A stretch of 29,058 nucleotides of DNA from Proteobacteria bacterium UBA1844 (GTDB taxonomy: Bacteria; Pseudomonadota; Gammaproteobacteria; Steroidobacterales; Woeseiaceae). The stretch is taken from the NCBI GenBank assembly GCA_002338615.1, contig DDIS01000142.1, forward strand, positions 16,658 to 45,715, written 5' to 3'. Under the pieces are notes generated by a model. It ran no database searches and was not told the origin of the DNA. It saw nothing but the letters and a program-made list of their open reading frames with translations. The number at the start of each line of letters is the position of its first letter. The first letter of the stretch is position 1. Both the position numbers and the translations under genes were made by a program. This document shows, one piece after another, positions 7,655 through 16,675 of the stretch.

Positions 7655-8800
7655 TTACTCAAACCACAAGCTGATGCCATCGCGGGCACGTTGCCAGAGC
7701 GAACCCTCCGGGTTGTCATCCAGGGCACGCAACGATTCTGTCAAAAGACTTTCGCCGTTCAGGCTGACGCTGAATTCCGCAAGAGGCTGACCTGCAGAGA
7801 CCGGCGCAGACAGTATATGGGGTACGTTCAGCACCATCTCCAGCGAATCGTACGAGCCACGCGGAATCGTAATGTATACGTCCTCCATCGTGCCGAGCTC
7901 TGAAACTTCATTGGCGGATTTCCAGATTCGCGCGTCGGTGATTGCTGTGCCCGCCTTGTACAGCAAACGGGTTTCATAAAAACGAAAGCCGTAGTTCAAA
8001 AGCGCCTGGCTGCCGTCGATACGCGATTTGGCGCTCGCAGTACCGAGCACAACTGAAATAATGCGCATGCCGTCACGTTTCGCCGATGATACAAGGCAAT
8101 AACCCGCATCGTCCGTGTGGCCGGTCTTCATCCCGTCGACCGAATCATCGCGCCAGAGCAGGTTATTGCGATTCGGCTGGGTGATGTCGTTCCAGGTAAA
8201 TTCCTTTCTTGAGTACCACTTATAGTACTCGGGGAACTCCTGCACGATCGCCTGCGCAAGGATCGCGAGATCCCGCGCCGTCGAGTAGTGGTTTTCATCG
8301 GGCAGCCCGGTTGAGTTGGTAAAATGGCTGGCCGTCATGCCGAGCGCAGCGACATACTGGTTCATAAGTTCCGCGAATACGCCCTCGGAGCCCGCAACAT
8401 ACTCAGCGAGAGCGACACTCGAGTCGTTGCCGGATTGCACGATTGTTCCGAGCAGAAGGTCCTGCACGGGCACCTGTTTGCCGACCTCCACAAACATACG
8501 GGAACCACCGGTTCGCCAGGCTTTTTCGCTGATGGTAACGAGGTCCGTAAGCTGGATCTGGTCCTTTGCCAGCGCCTGGAAGACGACATAGGCCGTCATC
8601 AACTTGGTCAGGCTTGCCGGCGCGAGGCGCATATCCGGCTGGTGTGCTGCCAGCTCCATGCCCGTGCGGCTGTCTATTAAAAGGTAGCTTTTGGCGCCAA
8701 TAACCGGCGGTGCGGGAGCCGGACGTGGTTCCTGGGCAAGTGCGGCAGAGACCAATGCTACGAGAGCGGTGAATGTGAAGACGGAACTGCGAAAAGACAT
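7655..8800 (-). CDS. dacA: D-alanyl-D-alanine carboxypeptidase, PBP5/6 family
   Basis: A 381-residue periplasmic penicillin-binding protein that removes the terminal D-alanine of peptidoglycan pentapeptides, controlling how much cross-linking substrate is available. The signal peptide is residues 1-22 (ALVALVSAALAQ). The active-site motifs are complete: SLTK (Ser63, Lys66), SGN (123-125) and KTG (225-227). A PBP5 C-terminal beta domain follows, ending in an amphipathic tail (SLWQRARDGISLWFE) that should anchor the protein to the outer face of the inner membrane. The ATG at 8800 gives a clean signal peptide; the frame continues upstream to 9031, but that extension overlaps rlpA and has no recognisable content. 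It lies 130 bases after rlpA, the largest gap in this operon. Confidence 0.95.
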   Translation of the reverse strand: MSFRSSVFTFTALVALVSAALAQEPRPAPAPPVIGAKSYLLIDSRTGMELAAHQPDMRLAPASLTKLMTAYVVFQALAKDQIQLTDLVTISEKAWRTGGSRMFVEVGKQVPVQDLLLGTIVQSGNDSSVALAEYVAGSEGVFAELMNQYVAALGMTASHFTNSTGLPDENHYSTARDLAILAQAIVQEFPEYYKWYSRKEFTWNDITQPNRNNLLWRDDSVDGMKTGHTDDAGYCLVSSAKRDGMRIISVVLGTASAKSRIDGSQALLNYGFRFYETRLLYKAGTAITDARIWKSANEVSELGTMEDVYITIPRGSYDSLEMVLNVPHILSAPVSAGQPLAEFSVSLNGESLLTESLRALDDNPEGSLWQRARDGISLWFE

Positions 8801-8832
8801 GTATCCAGACCAGAAGGCAACGTCGGGCCGGT

Positions 8833-8862
8833 ATTGTAATGAGAAAAAGGGCTCAGAGTACA
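8833..8862 (-). promoter_or_regulatory. Candidate internal promoter for dacA-ybeD-lipB
   Basis: In the 130-base rlpA-dacA gap the minus strand carries TACAAT (8833-8838, 5 of 6 to TATAAT). A weak TGTACT (8857-8862) lies 18 bases upstream as a possible -35. Transcription would start about 25-30 bases before the dacA ATG. The gap is much wider than any other in this gene run, which makes a separate promoter reasonable, but the -35 is poor. Confidence 0.22.
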
Positions 8863-8907
8863 TTTTGCGGCGCAACCTGGCCGATTCGCTGCACTTCGAC
8901 CGCAAAA
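8863..8907. repeat. Inverted repeat in the rlpA-dacA spacer
   Basis: TTTTGCGG at 8863-8870 is matched by its exact reverse complement CCGCAAAA at 8900-8907, with a 29-base loop between. In the minus-strand mRNA this could form a hairpin in the only sizeable spacer of the mreB-lipB run. It lacks a U-tract directly after the stem and the loop is long, so it is not a classic terminator. Eight-base arms at this distance can occur by chance. Confidence 0.3.
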
Positions 8908-8930
8908 AGTACGCTGTCGCTTTGTTTGTC

Positions 8931-9773
8931 TTATTCGGCGACCAGGTACGGGTCGTCGATGCCGACGGTGGCGAGCTTCTCGACCAGCAGGTCGTACTGC
9001 GGCACTTCCCGGACCGGGCCGATGCGTACACGGTACAGGTTGGGCGTTACGCTGGTGTCGGTATGGATGAACGCGTTGCTGATACCGTGCTCTTTCAGCA
9101 GTTGCTTGCGGCGCTCAGCGTTGGCGCGATCACCAAACGCGCCAACCTGGACGTAGGACAGGTTCGCGCCGCCTGTTGCATCGGCGGGATCGACCGCTGC
9201 GGGTTTGTAGGGCGGTGCCGTGGTCTGGCGGACAGGCAGGTCGCCGCCCGGTCCATCGAAGGTGATTGCAGTGACTTCCACGAGGGTTGTGCCGTCCGCG
9301 ATCATGTCCAGTTTGAGTGCCGCCGCGTATGACAGGTCGATGATCCGGTTACTGACAAACGGGCCGCGATCATTGACACGCACGATAATGGACTCGTTGT
9401 TGCGCAGGTTGCGTACTCGTACATAGGTAGGCAGCGGCAGGGTCTTGTGCGCCGCGGTCATCTGGTACATATCGTAGGGCTCACGATTGGATGTGAGCCG
9501 GCCGTGAAACTTGTCGCCGTACCAGGACGCCACGCCACGTTCCCTGTAGCCGCTCCCGGACGGCAAAACCGTGTAGCGCTTGCCCAATACTTCATAAACG
9601 GGGCCGTTGCCGTAACGGCTGCGCGCTTCGGGTTTGGGGATTGCATTACCAGGCAGGTCCGGAATCGCGACGCTGCCGCTCGGTGCGCCGTCCCTGGTCT
9701 TGTTGCCGCTGCAGCTCGCCATGGACAGCGCCAGCAATGTCAGGCCTGCAATATGGACGCACCTAGCCCACAT
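8931..9773 (-). CDS. rlpA: Septal ring lytic transglycosylase RlpA with SPOR domain
   Basis: A 280-residue probable outer-membrane lipoprotein that cleaves glycan strands stripped of peptides, helping daughter-cell separation. Lipid attachment is expected at Cys21 (SMASC, a slightly unusual lipobox with Met at -3). The double-psi beta-barrel catalytic domain spans about 77-170, with VASWYGDKFHG, AAHKTLPLPT and VNDRGPF. Glu98, His109 and Asp135 have the same spacing as the Pseudomonas aeruginosa catalytic trio, so it is probably active rather than a catalytically dead RlpA. A SPOR domain (about 205-280, starting YVQVGAFGD) should target it to denuded glycan at the septum. The start ATG at 9773 overlaps the mltB end by 11 bases. 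Confidence 0.95.
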   Translation of the reverse strand: MWARCVHIAGLTLLALSMASCSGNKTRDGAPSGSVAIPDLPGNAIPKPEARSRYGNGPVYEVLGKRYTVLPSGSGYRERGVASWYGDKFHGRLTSNREPYDMYQMTAAHKTLPLPTYVRVRNLRNNESIIVRVNDRGPFVSNRIIDLSYAAALKLDMIADGTTLVEVTAITFDGPGGDLPVRQTTAPPYKPAAVDPADATGGANLSYVQVGAFGDRANAERRKQLLKEHGISNAFIHTDTSVTPNLYRVRIGPVREVPQYDLLVEKLATVGIDDPYLVAE

Positions 9774-10752
9774 GTGCGCGGTACTCCCTGGCTATTTCCT
9801 GGCCCAGCTGGTGCACAGCCATCGCGTACATGACGCTGCGGTTGTAACGTGTAATGACAAAGAAATTGTCGAAGCCGACCCAGAATTCATCTCCATCCTC
9901 ACCTTCAAGTGCGAGCAACTGGGCGTCACTGTCATTGGGCATGTCGGTAGCGAACAGCACACCTTTGGCACTTAAGGACGCGACCGTGTCCTGCGGTGTG
10001 AGCGAATTACTCGCCGGCGTGGGCGGTTCACATTTCCAGGCACTGCCAAGACTTGCGTCTGCTACAACCTCGCCGCCGTGAGTCCAGCCATGACGCGTAA
10101 AATAATTGGCGATGCTGCCGGCAACGTCCGTCCAGTTGTTCCAGATATCGCGTTTGCCATCACCCGTCGAGTCGACCGCGTAGGCGCGAAAACTCGATGG
10201 CATGAATTGCGGCCGCCCCATGGCGCCCGCGTAAGAACCGGTTGCCTCTTCGGCCGGCATGTCCTCTTCGCGGGCGAGGATCAGGTATTCCGTGAGCTCC
10301 TTCCTGAAGAACTTGCTGCGTTTCGGGTAGTAGAATGCGAGCGTCGACAGTGCGTCGAGCACACGATAATTCCCCGTAATCCGACCGAAATACGTTTCGA
10401 CGCCGATGATGCCTACCAGCATTTCCGGTGGCACGCCGGAGTCATCCGCTACTTTCGTAAGCGTCGTCGCATTGTCTCGCCAAAAGTCAACGCCGGCCTG
10501 AATACGTTCCGGCGTGATGAAAATCTTGCGGTAATCAGCCCAGTTCAGGCTTTTCTCCGCCGGCTTGCTGATTGCATCGAGAATCGCCTGCTTTTTCTCT
10601 GCACCGAGCAGGACTGCGCTCAATTGGTCGCGATCGAAATCATGTTTGTTCACCATCTCATCGATAAACGATTGCACCTCGGGCTGATCGAGATCTACCC
10701 CTGGGCAGGTGCTGTACAGGCAGACAAGAAATAGTGTGAGCAAAATTCGCAT
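9763..10752 (-). CDS. mltB: Lytic murein transglycosylase B (MltB/SltB1)
   Basis: A 329-residue exported enzyme that cuts the MurNAc-GlcNAc bond of peptidoglycan and leaves 1,6-anhydromuramyl ends. The catalytic glutamate is Glu119 in GIIGVETYFG, and the family block AMGRPQFMPSSFR follows. A C-terminal VITRYNRSVMYAMAV matches the end of the MltB core. A hydrophobic N-terminus (residues 1-18) should act as a signal sequence. Two early cysteines (11 and 16) do not form a good lipobox, so a soluble periplasmic form, like SltB1 of Pseudomonas, is as likely as a lipoprotein. It begins 12 bases after the rodA stop and overlaps rlpA at its end. Confidence 0.95.
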   Translation of the reverse strand: MRILLTLFLVCLYSTCPGVDLDQPEVQSFIDEMVNKHDFDRDQLSAVLLGAEKKQAILDAISKPAEKSLNWADYRKIFITPERIQAGVDFWRDNATTLTKVADDSGVPPEMLVGIIGVETYFGRITGNYRVLDALSTLAFYYPKRSKFFRKELTEYLILAREEDMPAEEATGSYAGAMGRPQFMPSSFRAYAVDSTGDGKRDIWNNWTDVAGSIANYFTRHGWTHGGEVVADASLGSAWKCEPPTPASNSLTPQDTVASLSAKGVLFATDMPNDSDAQLLALEGEDGDEFWVGFDNFFVITRYNRSVMYAMAVHQLGQEIAREYRAHVG

Positions 10753-10764
10753 GAATAGTCCGGG

Positions 10765-11904
10765 TTAATGAGGAAGGAGTTTACGGTGAGAGTGAATCGA
10801 CATCAGAATACCGAATCCGGCCATAAGCGTCACCATTGATGTACCGCCGAAACTGACTAGCGGTAAAGGTACGCCTACAACGGGCACGAGCCCCGAAACC
10901 ATTGCCGTATTGACAAATACATAGACGAAAAACGTGAGGCTGATGGAACCGGCGAGGAGCCTCGAATAAGTATCGCGGGCCTGCACTGAAATATAAAGGC
11001 CGCGACCGATGATGATCAGGTACAAGCTGAGCAGAGACAATACACCAAGCAGGCCGAACTCCTCACCAATGACCGCAAAGATAAAATCCGTATCTCGCTC
11101 CGGCAAAAACTCCAGATGCGCCTGCGTGCCGTTGGTCCAGCCCTTGCCGAACAGGCCACCGGATCCGATCGCAATCTTCGACTGGATGATGTTATAGCCC
11201 GCACCGAGCGGATCGCTGTCCGGATTCAGCAATGTCAGTACGCGCTGCTTCTGGTAGTCCTGCATGAAGCTCCAGAGCACGATCGCGCCCGGAATGCTGG
11301 CCAGCAACAAGACTATCATCAGCCTAATCGGCAGGCCGGCGAGGACAACCACGATGATGCCCGACGCGGCAATCAGGAGTGCCGTACCGAGGTCGGGCTG
11401 CTTCGCGATCATCAGCGTTGGCAGGACAATAATGACCGCAATAATAATAAGGTGGCCAAATCGTGGCGGTATGGGCCGACGATGCAGGTACCAGGCCGCC
11501 ATCATGGGAACCGCGAGCTTCATAATCTCGGACGGCTGAAATCGAATGCCAAGATCCAGCCAGCGTCGCGCGCCCTGTCCGACGACGCCCGATGTCAGGA
11601 CCAGGACCAGGAGCACGAGACCCGCCGTGTACGCCCAGGGCGTCCAGCGACGATAAAAGTCGGGTGGGAATTGCGCCATTACAAACATAGTTACGAGCGC
11701 AATGCCAACCCGGATCAGCTGGTTCATCGTCAGGCGCAGGCTTTCGCCCACGGCGCTGTAGAGGACCGCGAGGCCGAGCGCACAAATAACCAGCAAGGTA
11801 CCCAGCAGTGGCCCGTCGATGTGCAGTCGGCGCATCAGCCGGGCAAAGTCGGACAGCGGTGCCGACTTGTTCGCGAGCAAACGGCCAGCGTCATTTGGCC
11901 GCAT
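10765..11904 (-). CDS. rodA: Rod-shape peptidoglycan glycosyltransferase RodA
   Basis: A 379-residue SEDS-family integral membrane protein with about ten hydrophobic segments. RodA polymerises lipid II into glycan strands during cell elongation, acting as a pair with PBP2. Visible family motifs are GARRWLDLGIRFQPSE (about 111-126), KQPDLGTALL (158-167) and HLEFLPERDTDFIFAVIGEE (from 263). Asp273 in the last motif is at the position of the essential SEDS aspartate. A C-terminal VPLPLVSFGGTSM block completes the fold. The ATG at 11904 overlaps the mrdA end by 14 bases, consistent with coupled translation of this obligate enzyme pair. Confidence 0.97.
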   Translation of the reverse strand: MRPNDAGRLLANKSAPLSDFARLMRRLHIDGPLLGTLLVICALGLAVLYSAVGESLRLTMNQLIRVGIALVTMFVMAQFPPDFYRRWTPWAYTAGLVLLVLVLTSGVVGQGARRWLDLGIRFQPSEIMKLAVPMMAAWYLHRRPIPPRFGHLIIIAVIIVLPTLMIAKQPDLGTALLIAASGIIVVVLAGLPIRLMIVLLLASIPGAIVLWSFMQDYQKQRVLTLLNPDSDPLGAGYNIIQSKIAIGSGGLFGKGWTNGTQAHLEFLPERDTDFIFAVIGEEFGLLGVLSLLSLYLIIIGRGLYISVQARDTYSRLLAGSISLTFFVYVFVNTAMVSGLVPVVGVPLPLVSFGGTSMVTLMAGFGILMSIHSHRKLLPH

Positions 11905-13786
11905 CGTCTACTCCAAGGTATTTATCCATGACCGCACGTGCGATCGGTGCCGCGACGCGGCTGCCGCTGCTGCCGTTCTCCACGATTACCGCAACGGCGA
12001 TTTGCGGATTGTCGACGGGTGCAAACGCAATGAACAGAGCGTGGTCGCGCAAGCGTTCGGCTATCGTGTCTTCGTCGTATTTCTCTTCCTGTGCCACCGA
12101 GAATACCTGCGCCGTGCCGCTCTTGCCCGCCATCGTGTAAGGCGCGCCTGTGCCTACGGCTCGCGCCGTGCCACGGGTGCCCTGCATGACATCGTGCATT
12201 GCCTCAATGACATTTTCCCAATAGAACTCGTTGCTGATTGCAACATCAGCGATACGTTCCGGTTGAACCAGCGTACGTTCACCCGTCAGTGGATCCTCCC
12301 AGGCGGCGACGAGGTGTGGTTTGAAGCGTGAACCCCGGGTCGCCAGCGTCGCGGTTGCGCTGGCGAGCTGCAACGGTGTGGTCAGCATGTAACCCTGGCC
12401 AATCGATGCGATGACGGTTTCGCCATGGAACCAGCGTTGATTGGCAGGATTGGAAAACGCTTTTTCCTTCCATTCGCGCGACGGGTTGATACCTGCCTTT
12501 TCGCCCGGCACGTCGATACCCGATAAGCGGCCGAGGCCAAACTGATCGAGGTATTCGTGCATCCGGTCGATGCCGAGGTCGACGCTGATCTCGTAAAAGT
12601 ACACATCGCAGGACTGCTCAAGCGCGTCGTGCAGGTCGACCTTGCCGTGCCCTTGTGGTTTCCAGTCGCGGTAGCGGTGGGTCGTATTTGGCAGGGTAAA
12701 ATAGCCGATACAAAGCTGCTTGCGGGTCAGGTTCGTGGCGCCCGTTTCCAGTGCTGCCAACGCGAGCATCGGCTTGATCGTCGATCCGGGTGGATAAGTA
12801 CCGCGCACCCCGCGATCGAACAACGGCTGGTCGAGGTCATTTTGCAAGGCTGTAAATTGTGCCTGGCTGAGGCCTGCCGCGAACAGATTCGGATCGAAGG
12901 ACGGGCTGCTGACGAGTGCGAGTATTTCGCCACTCCAGGGGTCAATTGCGACGACGGCTCCGCGCTGGCCGAGCAAGGATTCGTACGCAATTTTTTGCAG
13001 GTCGAGATCAAGGCTCAGGTAAACATTCATTCCGGGTACCGGCTGCGCATCTGCCGGCAGCGACCCGGAAACCTCGCTGGTATCGGCGGCGATTACGCGA
13101 CCGCGTGCATTGGTGACGACATGGCGATAACCCGGATCACCGTGCAGCTTCGATTCAAAGCTGTATTCGATACCAGTCTTGCCAGTCTGGCCCGTCGCTG
13201 AATAGCGCGCGGGATCCAGTGTTTGCAGGTCCCGTTCCGAAAGCGCACCGACATAGCCGACGGCGTGGGCCACGGTGGGCCCGTCCGGATAGTGACGAAT
13301 CAACCGGGGCCGAAAATCGACGCCGGGAAAGCGTGGTCTCTGGATCGCAAAATGAGCCACCTCCTTGTCCGTCATGCGCAATTTCAGGGTGACGGGTTTA
13401 AAGCGCGGGCCACGCTTCGTAAGGGACAGGATGCGGGGGATATCCTCCGCATCGATCAAATCCAGCGCGGCAAGCCGCGTCAGTGTGTCGTCGATATCGT
13501 CGACTTGCTCGGGCACCAGCTCAAGTTGATAGGCAGGCTGGTTTTCTGCAAGCACACGGCCTTTGCGGTCGAGGATAAGGCCACGAATCGGCGGTACGGC
13601 TTCAATGCGTATCCGGTTGCCCTGGGCACGTTCCGCGAAATGTTCGTAGTCAAACACCTGTAACTGGACCAGCCGGGCCACAACAATGCCAAGCAGAATG
13701 CTTGCGACAACGGCGGCAAAAATCACGCGCGCGAGGAACAGTCGCCGTTCCGAGTGGTGGTCCTTGATTGACGCCAGCAGGCTCAC
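11891..13786 (-). CDS. mrdA: Penicillin-binding protein 2, elongasome transpeptidase
   Basis: A 631-residue class B penicillin-binding protein that cross-links the glycan strands made by RodA during rod elongation. A single transmembrane helix lies at about 18-40, followed by the PBP dimerisation/pedestal domain (about 60-240) and the transpeptidase domain. The active-site motifs are complete: STIK (Ser335, Lys338), SCD (392-394) and KSG (555-557, in AGKSGTAQV). The start is GTG at 13786, one base past the mreD stop; the next in-frame methionine is far into the protein. It is the target of mecillinam-type beta-lactams in other species. Confidence 0.97.
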   Translation of the reverse strand: MSLLASIKDHHSERRLFLARVIFAAVVASILLGIVVARLVQLQVFDYEHFAERAQGNRIRIEAVPPIRGLILDRKGRVLAENQPAYQLELVPEQVDDIDDTLTRLAALDLIDAEDIPRILSLTKRGPRFKPVTLKLRMTDKEVAHFAIQRPRFPGVDFRPRLIRHYPDGPTVAHAVGYVGALSERDLQTLDPARYSATGQTGKTGIEYSFESKLHGDPGYRHVVTNARGRVIAADTSEVSGSLPADAQPVPGMNVYLSLDLDLQKIAYESLLGQRGAVVAIDPWSGEILALVSSPSFDPNLFAAGLSQAQFTALQNDLDQPLFDRGVRGTYPPGSTIKPMLALAALETGATNLTRKQLCIGYFTLPNTTHRYRDWKPQGHGKVDLHDALEQSCDVYFYEISVDLGIDRMHEYLDQFGLGRLSGIDVPGEKAGINPSREWKEKAFSNPANQRWFHGETVIASIGQGYMLTTPLQLASATATLATRGSRFKPHLVAAWEDPLTGERTLVQPERIADVAISNEFYWENVIEAMHDVMQGTRGTARAVGTGAPYTMAGKSGTAQVFSVAQEEKYDEDTIAERLRDHALFIAFAPVDNPQIAVAVIVENGSSGSRVAAPIARAVMDKYLGVDDAAK

Positions 13787-13787
13787 G

Positions 13788-14279
13788 TCACACTCGTGAC
13801 TGCACGCGGTAGCGTAGGCCGTTCAAAAAGCTGAACAGGATTGGCCAGAGCAATGTGCCGGACACCACGGGCCCCCAGTAGGTGACAGACGGTGCGGACA
13901 CATTGCTGATGCCATTCACCCAGAACAGCAGGAACTGGTAGAGCGCGAGCAGCGCGAAAACCGTGGCCATGAGTTGCAGTAGGGGGAAAACCCGCATCAG
14001 AAGATGAAACTTCACGGTCAGGTAGACGACGGCGACCAGCGCCAGCGCGTGCTGGCCAAGCAGGGTTCCCTGTGCAACATCAATGACGATCCCCAGCAAA
14101 AAAGCGACTCCGACGCTGTAACTGCGTGGCAGGCTGAATGCCCAGAAAATCATCAGCACAGCCACCCAGTCGGGCCTGAACACATCGACGCCCCGGGGCA
14201 GGGGGACCATCATCAACGCGAGGGCGATGAGTATCGTAACGACGACCGGCAGGTGACGGGAGGCGCGATCTCTACTCAT
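13788..14279 (-). CDS. mreD: Rod shape-determining membrane protein MreD
   Basis: A 163-residue integral membrane protein with about five or six hydrophobic segments and short loops. MreD is a structural partner of MreC and MreB in the elongation complex; no enzymatic activity is known. Characteristic stretches are the PDWVAVLMIFWAFSLP segment, the GIVIDVAQGTLLGQHAL motif and a C-terminal WPILFSFLNGLR. I chose the ATG at 14279, which overlaps the mreC stop by 8 bases; a longer frame to 14405 only adds arginine- and proline-rich residues read out of mreC and is not credible. Confidence 0.94.
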   Translation of the reverse strand: MSRDRASRHLPVVVTILIALALMMVPLPRGVDVFRPDWVAVLMIFWAFSLPRSYSVGVAFLLGIVIDVAQGTLLGQHALALVAVVYLTVKFHLLMRVFPLLQLMATVFALLALYQFLLFWVNGISNVSAPSVTYWGPVVSGTLLWPILFSFLNGLRYRVQSRV

Positions 14280-15168
14280 GCTCAGACTCTGCGGCGGCGG
14301 CCGGTGTCGACTCCGCATCGGCGGACTCGCCCGGCGCCGACCAGACCAGCATGATTTCGCGCACCTGGTCGAGTGCGGCGACCGGTTTCGCGGACACGTC
14401 GGCAAAGGCCTGTTGCGGCAGCCGATTGACCGAACTGACGATCGCCACCGGGTAACCCGCCGGAAAGGCCCCGCCGAGGCCCGAGGTTACCAGCAGGTCG
14501 CCTTCGCGGATGTCCGCGTTGTTGGCAAGGCCAGGCAGTTCGAGCCGGCCAAATTCGCCGGTGCCGTACGCGATAGTGCGCAATCCGTTGCGATTCACTT
14601 CGACGGGAAGAGCGTGACCCGGGTCGCTGATTAGAAGGGCCTCGGATGTCATCAGGCCGACCTCGATCACCTGTCCGACCACGCCGACCTGATCGACGAT
14701 GGCTTGCCCTTCGTAAGCGCCATCGCCTTTACCGACGTCGAGGACCAGGCTGTGGCGAAACGGGTTCGCATCGACCGCCATGATTTCTGCGACGCGTACC
14801 TCGTCCTTGACTTTGACCCGGGCGTCCAGCATTTCGCGCAGGCGCGCATTTTCTGCCTGCAAGGCGTTGCTGGTCAGCAAGCGTGCACGAACGACCTGTT
14901 GCTCACGCCGCAGCTGCTCGTTTTCTTCCTGCAGGCTGAACCGGGAGCGCAGGCGTTCGCCGGCCCAGTCACGAAACCGGGCTGGTCCGTCAACGACCAA
15001 CTGCAGCGGGTACAACGCAATACCGATGGTGTCACGAACCGAATCGAGGTGTTTGTCGCGGTGGTCGAGGACCATCAGGGCTATGGCGAGGACGATGAGC
15101 GCAAGTGCCCTGAAGCCCAGTGCGGGGATCCGGGCGGGGTTGGAGCTATTGTTTCGAGTGGCGGCCAT
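14272..15168 (-). CDS. mreC: Rod shape-determining protein MreC
   Basis: A 298-residue bitopic inner-membrane protein that organises the elongation machinery and is thought to activate PBP2. It has a short cytoplasmic tail, one transmembrane helix (about 18-36), a heptad-rich coiled coil in the periplasm (about 75-115, LQEENEQLRREQQVV onward) and the double beta-barrel MreC domain (about 120-275, including VDQVGVVGQVIEVG and EGDLLVTSGLGGAFPAGYPV). The acidic and alanine-rich tail after residue 278 is variable in the family. It starts 29 bases after the mreB stop. Confidence 0.96.
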   Translation of the reverse strand: MAATRNNSSNPARIPALGFRALALIVLAIALMVLDHRDKHLDSVRDTIGIALYPLQLVVDGPARFRDWAGERLRSRFSLQEENEQLRREQQVVRARLLTSNALQAENARLREMLDARVKVKDEVRVAEIMAVDANPFRHSLVLDVGKGDGAYEGQAIVDQVGVVGQVIEVGLMTSEALLISDPGHALPVEVNRNGLRTIAYGTGEFGRLELPGLANNADIREGDLLVTSGLGGAFPAGYPVAIVSSVNRLPQQAFADVSAKPVAALDQVREIMLVWSAPGESADAESTPAAAAESEHE

Positions 15169-15197
15169 TCTGGATCAGCGTATGCGCCGGCAGATAA

Positions 15198-16317
<1,120 letters not shown>

Positions 16318-16320
16318 TGT

Positions 16321-16343
16321 GAGCGCGCCTGCCTCAGGCGCTC
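16321..16343 (+). other. Hairpin in the gatC leader
   Basis: The segment reads GAGC-GC-GCCTG, loop CCT, CAGGC-GCTC: nine base pairs with a two-base GC bulge on the left arm. It coincides with the predicted 5' end of the gatC transcript. There is no T-run after it and no gene ends here, so it is not a terminator. A 5'-end hairpin could stabilise the mRNA, but this is inference. Confidence 0.45.
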
Positions 16344-16373
16344 ATCTGAACCAGTAAGCCCGGAAATTCCATC

Positions 16374-16661
16374 GTGTCACTCGATAAAGATCAGGTACAG
16401 CATATTGCGATGCTGGCCAGGCTCCGCCTTAGCGATACTGAATTCGCTGAGTCCGTGGAAAAATTGTCGCGCATCGTCGCATTTGTGGACCAGCTGAAGA
16501 ACGCGCCGACGGCTGGCGTTGTGCCGATGGCACATCCGGTCAACGAGGCCCAGCGGCTGCGCGCGGACGAGGTGACGGAGGGCGACGATCGTGATCGCAT
16601 CCAGCAGAACGCGGTCAGCGTCAGCGACGGGCTGTACCTGGTGCCCAAGGTGATCGAATGA
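16374..16661 (+). CDS. gatC: Asp-tRNA(Asn)/Glu-tRNA(Gln) amidotransferase subunit C
   Basis: A 95-residue small subunit that wraps around GatA and holds the GatCAB complex together. It shows the family pattern [14 protein letters not shown] at residues 8-21, [11 protein letters not shown] in the middle and a C-terminal LRADEV and VPKVIE. Length is typical. The start is GTG at 16374, with the protein beginning MSLDKDQV. It is the first gene of the gatCAB-hslO run, divergent from mreB, the same arrangement seen in Pseudomonas and relatives. Its stop lies in one copy of a 10-base direct repeat shared with the gatA start region. Confidence 0.96.
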   Translation: MSLDKDQVQHIAMLARLRLSDTEFAESVEKLSRIVAFVDQLKNAPTAGVVPMAHPVNEAQRLRADEVTEGDDRDRIQQNAVSVSDGLYLVPKVIE

Positions 16662-16675
16662 GGGCGATCGAATGA
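16652..16675 (+). repeat. Direct repeat at the gatC-gatA junction
   Basis: GATCGAATGA occurs at 16652-16661 and again at 16666-16675, a period of 14 bases. The first copy contains the gatC stop (TGA, 16659-16661) overlapping an ATG at 16658. The second contains the gatA start ATG at 16672. A five-codon frame (MRAIE) runs from the first ATG and stops inside the second copy. Confidence 0.85.

Noticed and set aside
8801..9031. Longer DacA start at 9031
   Set aside because: It would put 77 unrelated residues before a clean signal peptide and overlap rlpA by about 100 bases.
9544..9558. Sequence resembling the REP arm (AGCCGCTCCC) inside rlpA
   Set aside because: It lies in a conserved coding region without a second arm; a chance match.
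12557..13201. 214-codon plus-strand frame opposite mrdA
   Set aside because: Shadow of the PBP2 gene; no motif and no separate start signals.
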